A DNA stretch of 64,000 nucleotides, taken from Scenedesmus sp. ARA3 (taxonomy: Eukaryota > Chlorophyta > Chlorophyceae > Sphaeropleales > Scenedesmaceae). Position 1 is the first letter of the stretch; every line of letters begins with the position of its first letter. Positions 56,550 to 64,000 of this stretch are shown in pieces. The stretch lies in contig RWJK01001242.1 in NCBI GenBank assembly GCA_004335835.1, positions 16,315-80,314 on the forward strand, in the 5' to 3' direction. Below the pieces are notes generated by a model. The model was not told the DNA's origin, made no database searches, and was given only the letters and a program-made list of their open reading frames with translations. The translations under genes were made by a program, and so were the position numbers.

Positions 56550-59500
56550 GGCTAGGAGTTCCGGCACGCTGGGAGTTGCGAGGTGGTTGCACCATGCGTT
56601 CTTAATGTCTTTTTTGCAGTTGGAGTTTGCAGGTGTTGGTGCTGCGGGATGCGTTGCCGCTTGTGTGCTGTTCTGAGCTGGAGGTGCCTTGTGCAAATCA
56701 TGTGGGGGCTTCTGCTGTATGCGGCAGCGGGGGCTTGATAAAATGGTAGTGATGCATGTGGGGACTGCGGTGGCTGAGTCAGCAGATGTGGTGCAAACAA
56801 CACACAGCCAGCGCCATGGAAAGCTAGAAGTGAGCTGCATGAGCCTGCCACTGGTTTGCGCAGCTGGTGTGTGTCAGGGCGTCACTGCAACAGGGGGTGC
56901 TGCCTTTGTGTGCGACTGCCAGAATCAGGCGTACGAGGCGTTGCAGGTCCTTCAGAAAACAGCATGTGGAGATCTGAAAGATCTGGAGCTCGGATTAGCA
57001 TGTGCAGAACCTGCCTGGGTGGTGCATTGGATCAGCAGAACTGGATCAGCAGATCTGGAGCAGCAGATCTGGATCGGCAGATCTGAAACATCTGGAGCTT
57101 GATCAGCATGTGCACAACCTGCCTGGGTGCATCACAACCTGCATGTTCCTCAATCTTGAGGTGGGTCTGGCAGGATCAGAGGGCCGCACCAACTTATCGT
57201 AAGGAAAGCATGCTGAGATGTGAAATCTGCGTTTTTTTTCTTTGCCTTCTTGCTGACGAGTTTGGTGCAGCTCTTAGGCTGTCATGGAAACAGCGCATGT
57301 ACTGTCTGGCTGTTGTTATGCGCTGCGGGCTAAACGCACGTGTGTGATAGTAGTAATCGGGATGCCGCCGCAGCCATACGCGCGCACGTGTGTGAGCAGC
57401 GAGGTATGCGGTGAATGCAATAACATGTCAGCATTGTGGCGGCTGTGGTGTGTGCAATGCCAAGTTCAAGCCGCGTTGCACGCACGGTGGCCGTGAATGA
57501 AATATGATCAGCAGTGCATGCCTGAATTCACCTTGCCTGTTGTGAGTTGGTTGCGATGTGCCAAAATGTGCATGCTGTGGCCTGCAAGTAAGAAGCGACG
57601 CTGGCCGCAGCACATCAAGACGTTTTATGTGTCAGCATGTTGCATACCTGCACGCACACATATGACTTATGCATTGTTCATGTTTCGGGGTTGGGAGGGT
57701 TGGCCATGCTGCCAGTCACACAATAGTCTGCCACCACTCAACTTCATGCCACCATCTGCCAAACGCATCACTGGACACCCACAGACTCGGCTGGCATATG
57801 CATAATAAGCAGTTGCAGTGTTTTTGGGCTGGTGTTCAGTGAGTTGTTTTTGAATGGCCTGTTCACTGTGACCCATGCCCTCTGACACCCGTGTTGCAGT
57901 TGATGACACTTGCAATAAAATGATGCTTTGCGCCAACAGAGTGATGCCCATGGTTGGCGGGGTTGCTTTGAAGGGGACTAACACTTGAGCAGCAGCAAAC
58001 AGGGCCAGGGGCTGCAATCATGTTGCAGCTGCAACCGCATTGCGCTGTGCAACAGCGGGCTATGGTGGCTGGCTTGCAAGCAGAGCATGCAGCTGCTGGC
58101 CAGCAGATGGAGCGCACCTGCATGGTTTGCTGTAGTAAAGTGCTGGGTATAATGCTCGCAGTTGAGTATGCCGGTCTTTTCTAGCCGCCAGTGCTGCAAA
58201 GTAGGTTGGGGCTGCGGCCTGGGGACCCCCGGTTCTGCTGTGTGCTTTCATGCTGGAATAACACATTGAGCTGGTGTGGGCTGGTATGGTGCGATATTGC
58301 AGGATTCAACCAGGCTGCTTCTTGCACACTCGACTCTGAAGCTGGTTTTGAATGATTATGTGTGTGCTGAGTTCATGAGGACGTCTCAAGGCACGAGCAG
58401 CACGAACGGCAACTGCATCGCATGCATGTGCAGTGTGTGGCTGTGATGTATCCTGTGCTGCTGCGCGCTATCAGATCCAGAAGCATGTGCTGTGGTGTGC
58501 AGCCGTGCGACTGCAAGTTGCGTGAGTAGAAAATGTATGTGCCAGCCTGGGACGCCAAGCGCTGCTGTATGATGGCCGGTTTGGCGTCACAGCGGGGTAA
58601 AGGCGTGTTTTGCAATGCATGGCAGGTTGCTGGGCCATGGCCTGCAAGATTTCTTGCTGTGCTGTGATGCAGCAGCAGCAGCAAGGAAGTGTAGTTGTAG
58701 CGCTACCGCAACCTACATGTCAACGGACACGATGAGCGCGTACAGCCTGAGGTTTGCTGATTGTCGCTTGTGGTTTTACCCATTTCCTTCCAGTTTTTCA
58801 ATTTGGGCACAGTGTCTGCTTGCGATGCTGAGTGCCCGTTCGGTGCCTTGCCAGTGCTGCTTCATTGGCACCCCTTCAGGGCTTGCGGTGTGCTCCGTCA
58901 TCGTCATCATGATGTACATGTTACCCATCAAGCCATAGCACCACTTCATGGCTTGCGGTGTGCCCCAGCACTGCCGCTCTTTTGCCGGCAATCAGCTTAA
59001 TAGCTGTGGCGTTCAGGGTGCAGCAGTTTGCAAAGCACGACACAGACTGGGGTTGCTTGCGGCCCGGGTGTCAGGGCGATTGCAATTTGCTTGAAGCTGC
59101 AACACCCCACTGCATACCTGGGCCTGATCCGCCTTTAAGCTCAGCAATGTACAACATGCACGCTGCTGCCCTGCACAAGAAGGGCGCATGTACGCATGTT
59201 TCATCTGCTGTGGGGTTCGCTGGCAATGCTTGGACTTGCTTGTTTGCTGAGTCTAAGGGCTGATGGAGCTCTCACATGATGATGGCATGGGGCCCTACAT
59301 GCCTGCTTGTGATCTGTTTTGGGCCGTCTCATGATCCTGTTCCTTAAGTGATGGTTTGCTGCAGTGCAAGAACAGCCTCTTTGTGGCAGAGCGGCAGTCC
59401 TGCTTGTGTATTGTTATGACGGTTACGAGCCTGAGTCTGTAACACATGTTGTACCCTTGCACCCTGCTGAGCTGTGTTTGGCCGCGTATGAATCTGTGTT

Positions 59501-59729
59501 CTCCGTGAGGCACAGCATTGGTATGTGCGTCTGGTATAGCTTCAACAAAAGCTGTGCTGTGAATAGTTGCAGGACCTGGTGACATAAATCACTGCTGGCA
59601 GACTTGCTGTGCCTTCTGTTTGCGCCCGTACTGTGCGACCGTTCGACATTCAACAGCTATCACAGCTATTTTGACGATAATCTACAGTTTGATCAACTCA
59701 CACGGGCGTTAGCAGCGACAGCAGCAGCG
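56550..59729. other. 3.2 kb spacer, no supported gene
   Basis: It should include the 3' UTR of the Gln-rich gene and the promoter of cactin. A duplication near 56965-57125 (two copies of gcatgtgcanaacctgcctg with flanks, separated by short gatcagcag/atctgga repeats) and the inverted dispersed element at 58918-58940 are the only structures seen. No clear TGTAA was assigned. Confidence 0.4.
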
Positions 59730-60027
59730 ATGGGAAAAGAAAAGAAGCACAAAAAGGAGAAGAGCAAAAAGCACAAGAAGGAAAAGTCGCGGAAGCGCGA
59801 TCGCAGCAGCTCGGAATCTGGCAGCGACTCAGAGGAGGAGCGAGCTCGCCAGAAGGCCGAGAAAAAGGTAGGCACAGCAGCTGCACTGCACAGTGTACAT
59901 CCGCTGCCGCAGCGACCAGGACCTGCATGGTCTCATCATCGTTGCAAACAATCAGATGTAGTGGTTGTACATCACCAGGGTGCATTGCTTGAATGTAGGG
60001 CATGCTGCAGTTGAGCAGGCTGCACTT

Positions 60028-60058
<31 letters not shown>

Positions 60059-63000
60059 GCATGCACTGCTGCTAAAGCTGAGCTGGGGTGCTGCATGTTG
60101 TCCTGATGGCGACATTTGGTGACTGCTGCTGTTTGTTTGCAGGCTCGCAAGGTTGAAGAGTACTGGAACAAGCAGGCCAGCAAAGGGCAGACCAAGTAAG
60201 ATGACAGCACACGCACGCAGCACCACAGCAACAGCAGCTAACGTCTGCAGGCTTATACAGTGCTGAGAAGCTCACATGATTCTTCTGGTGCCTGTCAAAG
60301 CATGTCATACGTGTGTCCATCTGCATGCTGCCCGCATGCTCGTAGCACCAGCAGCATCAACAGCAGTAGCTGCTGCTGCATGATGGCCATGGCAACAGCT
60401 GCCATGTTGTTTCAGCTGATGATACACCAACGTGGCACAAACTTGATGAGCAGCGCAACAAGCGTCTCATGCAGTCACCTATTGCTTCGCTGCACTCGCC
60501 CGCTCATGCATGCATGCTGCTGCCGTTGCTCCTGCGTGTGGTTGCTGCTTTTAGGTTTGTGTGGGGCAAGAAGATTGAGCGGGACTTGATGATGGGCAAA
60601 GATGTGAAGGAGTTCACAGCAGCAGCAGTGCAGCGCAAGCACGAGGAGCGCATGGTGAGCAGCAGCAGCAGCCCAGCAGCAGCAGCAGCGGGAAGCGGCG
60701 GCATCAGGAGGTTGTGGCAGGATCCGCATGCAGCGCCTGTGCACGGTGCAACAGTGTAGCAGAAGTTGCTGCAGTGGGCAGCACGGCATGACGGTTGCTG
60801 CAGCAGCCACCGGCAGCGCTCGCTTATTTGCCGTGCACACTTGCAGCAGACGCAGCAGCGGTCTGGTGGCGTTACTTGTGATGGTGCAGCAGCGGCTTCA
60901 GCACGGCATGAGCAGTGCATTCAGTTCTGTATTTGTGGTGCTGCTAGCTGAGATTGAGAATGTGCAAAAATGTGAGCTAGTGCACTTGACTGCTGCACTT
61001 GGCCAGTGCATTGAGTTCAGTATTTTTTTGGTGCTGCTGCGCAGGCTGAGATTGAGAAGGTGCAGAAGCGCCGTGAGGAGAAGCAGGCGGAGAAGGAGCG
61101 CATGGAGGAGGAGCTGGTGAGATGCAGCAGCAGCAGCAGCAGCAGCAGGGGTGGCAGCAGCAGGGGTGGCAGCAGGAGGCATTAGCATCATCAGCAGCAG
61201 CAGAGGTAGAGCAGCGCTGCTGTTCTGTGTGCCGGTGGCGACTTGGAGTGTGCTCTTTGCTGCTCCCTGCTCAGCAGCGGCAGCAATGCAGGTGGTACCT
61301 CATGCAGGTGGCAAATAGTGCGGGGCTAGCAGGGCATTGAATGCAGCCGCAGCAACAGCACCGCTGTCTGCAGTTTCCAAACCGCGCGTAATGTACAGAC
61401 AAGCTGCTGCACCACCTGGAAGCACGGTGTCAGAGCTTGCTGGATGCTTTTGCCGCATCAGGTGCTGTGGCAGCCTTGCATTTGCTCCCACTGCCTCTGC
61501 TGGCCACTCGGGTAGTTATAAGTAGGCCAGGGGCGTGGCTGCTGCTATGTCAGGTGCTCACTGCTACATCTTATGATGCTGTTGCTGCTGCACTACAGGC
61601 GTTGCTGCAGCGGCAGCGGCTAGCTGCTGAGGCTGTGGAGCAGGAGCAGAAGGAAGAGGAGTTCCACCTGCAGCAGGCGCAGGTATGCGGCTGGAAGCAA
61701 TGCACCAAGGCAGTCGGCAAGCTGCATGCGACAGCAGCACATGCTGCCGGCTGCTGACAGGGAGACAGCAGTAGAACAAGCATGCAAATGCTCCTCCGCG
61801 TGCAGGCTCACGGGCATCAGCACTGGTATCAGCCCGGTTCACGTTTGAGCCTCAGGTCGTTGTGCACAGCGCACTGTATGCTGTTGTTGGTGTACGCCGC
61901 TTGTCGCTTTGTCGCTTTTCTGCCTGCAGGTGCGTGCCGCGCGGCGGCTGGCGCAGTGTCACTTCACAATTCCGCCTTGACAGAAACCGGAGTGAGCTCG
62001 CTGTGCACGGGCACCGCTTAACGTTTGGTTCTGCCGCTTGCTGGCTGCAGGTGCGTGCGGCGCGGCGGCTGGCGCAGGGCCGCGCCAAGCCCATCGATTG
62101 GCTGGTGTGTGACCTGTACGGACTGCAGGCAGAGGAAGAGCATGAGGGCCACAACGATGAAGCAGATGATTCCGATGAGGAGCGGGAGCACCTGCGGCGG
62201 CAGGTGCGGCGATGCAGCAATGCAGTGATGTTAGGGTGTGTGCGGTGTGCGCGCATGTGTTTTTAAATGGTGGTGGTTGGGGAATGCCTGTCGAGCTGAC
62301 AGCTGGGCGATCTACATGATTGTGTGCTGCAGTATCAGGACGTCAGGCTCAGTAGGACGGTTGTTTTGTTGCAGTGCTGACATTGACTGTGTAGTAATAG
62401 TCGAGACAGTTGACTCAGATAAGGTGCTGGAGCACCTGCCGCGGCTGGTTTGTGCGTGTGTTTGTTTGTGATGGTTGCACAGCTGCCGCTCACTTGGCGA
62501 CCCTGGTCACTCCTCCTGCATCTGCACAAGCAATGCGCGAGTGCCGCGCACACCTTACACATGTGCTGGCTGGCACCCGTTATGCAGCAGCAGTGGTTGT
62601 TTAAACCCATTGTTTAGACCCATTTTTTGAACCTATTGTTGTGCAGGTGGAGGGCGATGAGTGGACGCAGAACTTTCGAGGCCGCGAGCGCGAACGGCCG
62701 GGCGGTTTCGCGCGGCCGCGTGGCATTGCTGCGGAGCCGTACCAGGTCATGTTTGGGCTGCAGCTGGAGGACCTGCTGGAGCTGCGGGATGAGGTCAAAG
62801 GCTACCACGTGAGCACCAGGTTTCAGGTTTAGGCTGGGCTAGGCTAGGGTTTGGCGAGGCTGGCTAGGTTTCTGCTAGGGTCTGAAGAGCTGCGAGACGA
62901 GGTCAAAGGCTACGATGTGAGCACGCACGGGTTTTCGGGTTTATGCCGGTCTGTGCTAGGGTTTTTGCGAGGGTTTACTTGACTTGAGTTGCGTGCGTCC

Positions 63001-63988
63001 TGCTAGACCTACTTGAAGCGTATCATGCTGTGCCTGGCTGCAGCTGGTGCCATGTCAGATCCAGACTGCCTGCTGCTGGCATATTGCTGCCTCTTGCTGC
63101 TGCGTGTGAGCTCACAGCCTGTGGTGCTGTGTTGTGCTGGCTGTCCTTGTGTTTGCCATCTTGCAGGAACTGGAGTCTCATGTAACACCCTTGAATGCAG
63201 AGTACTGGGGCTGCCTGCTCACACTGGCCAACCACGAAGTAGAGGCACTGCAGCTGCGAGAGGAAGCAGACAAAGCAGCAGGCGGCAGCCACTACCAGCA
63301 GCAGCAGCAGATGCAGCAGCAGCGCAACTACGGCGGCTACGGCAGCGGCGGGTACGGCGGCGGCAGGGGGTACGGCGGCTATGGCGGTGGCGCGTATGGT
63401 GCGGCAGCAGCAGCAGCAGCGGCTGCTGCGGATCTGCCACCGCCCCGGGCGATTGGTGCGCCGCTGGAGGGCCAAGGCCCGGGCGGAGTTCACAGTGCGG
63501 TTCAGCGAGAAATTGAAACGCTGCTGTCAGGTGGGTGGCCTGGCTTGATTCCCGGCTCAGTGGTGTTTGATTATGTTGTCTGAAATTGAATGAGCGAGAA
63601 ATTGGCGTTGAATGATGACTGGGCTATGTGTGAAGACAGCTGCAGCAGGCGAGCGAGGCAAGGTGATTGCATACGTTTGGTGGCAACAGCCGGCGCATGT
63701 CAAGATTGGGCCTACGTGCCTCTTGCGTTTCCTGCATCTCAGTAGTCTTTTGTTTGGTTCTGTGCTGGCGTACTATGCATGCAGGGGTTGTTCTGTTGAC
63801 GGCACATTTCCTGGCTGCAGCACCTTCTGCTCCTCCAGTGCTGCTGCTGAGTGGCCAACTGCCGCCGCTGCTGCTGCTGCTGCTGCTGCTACTACACTGT
63901 AGGCCAGACATATAGCCAGCTGATGTCCATGGAGAAGGACATCCAACGCCAGCTGGCAGCAGGCGAGGGCGACCCGGAGTACTGGGAG
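59730..63988 (+). CDS. Cactin (spliceosome-associated), 3' end beyond the window
   Basis: Ten exons keep phase: 59730-59867, 60143-60195, 60555-60654, 61045-61116, 61599-61682, 62051-62203, 62647-62808, 63167-63530 and 63903-63988, with a possible small exon between 62203 and 62647 not resolved; the last ends at a donor and the gene continues. The N-terminus is a Lys/Arg/Ser tract (KKHKKEKSRKRDRSSSES). Cactin blocks follow: KFVWGKKIERDLMMGKDVKE; AEIEKVQKRREEKQAEKERM; KEEEFHLQQAQ; VRAARRLAQGRAKPIDWLV; a stretch where LEDLLELRDEVKGYHELES precedes NAEYWGCLLTLANHEVEAL; and MEKDIQRQLAAGEGDPEYWE. Cactin is a conserved nuclear splicing factor. Exon 8 carries an unusual insert after EEADKAAG: Gln run, GGYGSGGYGGGRGYGGYGGG, then Ala run. 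Exon-edge echoes occur at four places in the introns. Confidence 0.9.
60917..61085 (+). repeat. Cactin exon 4 5'-edge echo
   Basis: The acceptor region and start of exon 4 (61010-61075, AEIEKVQK) are echoed at 60917-60975, about 100 bases upstream, with its intronic lead (gcattnagttc) also copied. Confidence 0.8.
61922..62090 (+). repeat. Cactin exon 6 5'-edge echo
   Basis: The acceptor and first ~35 bases of exon 6 (62043-62085, VRAARRLAQ) are echoed at 61922-61960 almost without change. Confidence 0.88.
62160..62465 (+). repeat. Cactin exon 6 3'-edge echo (at 62410-62460)
   Basis: The exon end and donor encoding DDSDEEREHLRRQ are echoed about 250 bases downstream, reading VDSDKVLEHLPRL, with the donor region still gtttgtgcg. 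Confidence 0.65.
62769..62945 (+). repeat. Cactin exon 8-donor echo (62884-62945)
   Basis: The end of the exon 62647-62808 and its donor (ELRDEVKGYH|gtgagc) are echoed 115 bases later with the donor preserved (gatgtgagcacg). Confidence 0.85.
63866..63890 (+). repeat. (CTG)n tract before the last cactin acceptor in the window
   Basis: About eight triplets end 12 bases before the AG at 63901-63902. Confidence 0.88.
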
Positions 63989-64000
63989 GTGCGTCATTTC

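Noticed and set aside
57400..57490. gttcaagcc motif suggesting a tRNA
   Set aside because: No cloverleaf could be built around it.

Overview
The window is nuclear DNA of a green alga (Chlorophyta). The evidence is intron-rich genes with GT-AG introns, TGTAA-type poly(A) signals behind several genes, pervasive CAG/CTG triplet tracts, plastid- and thylakoid-targeted proteins (TL29, a YbaB/STIC2-like protein) and plant-type leucine-rich repeats. A chlorophycean such as a Scenedesmus relative would fit, but that is inference. There are two assembly gaps (12916-13068 and 35399-35448), and both sit in or beside repeats.

Layout, left to right: first exon of a secreted papain-like protein paralogue (minus, cut by the window edge, 1-195); TL29/APX4-like thylakoid lumen protein (minus, 1098-5969); an mTERF-like organellar protein (plus, 6285-9906); a very large secreted papain protease-LysM-LRR fusion (plus, 10825-19178); a YbaB/EbfC-STIC2-like plastid protein (minus, 20867-22815); about 3 kb without a clear gene; type-2 diacylglycerol acyltransferase (minus, 25971-29595); a small TPR protein (plus, 30306-32123); a Dph6/DUF71-type ATP pyrophosphatase (minus, 32832-34672); about 1.9 kb of repeat-bearing spacer; FANCI (minus, 36557-46459); a bZIP-like transcription factor carrying an in-frame TGA (plus, 46829-50042); 3.6 kb of spacer; an unrecognised Gln/Ala/Ser-rich protein (plus, 53658-56549); 3.2 kb of spacer; and cactin (plus, 59730-63988, continuing past the edge). 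Exon chains were built by eye from coding continuity, GT/AG sites and phase. Most close in phase across all exons, which supports them strongly.

The genes do not form one pathway; this is an ordinary eukaryotic gene neighbourhood. Four pairs are head to head (TL29/mTERF, DGAT2/TPR, FANCI/bZIP) or tail to tail (TPR/Dph6-like).

Two things stand out. First, the papain-LysM-LRR architecture: a signal peptide, a papain fold with the Gln, Cys, His and Asn active-site residues visible, a LysM-like glycan-binding segment and a long plant-type LRR region in one chain, with a nearly identical N-terminal exon in inverted orientation 10.6 kb away. Second, a structural habit seen in eight of the eleven genes: introns carry tandem, partly decayed copies ('echoes') of the edge of the neighbouring exon together with its splice site. 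TL29 is the extreme case, with two to four copies at most exon edges. Intronic triplet repeats also look oriented, with CAG near donors and CTG near acceptors.
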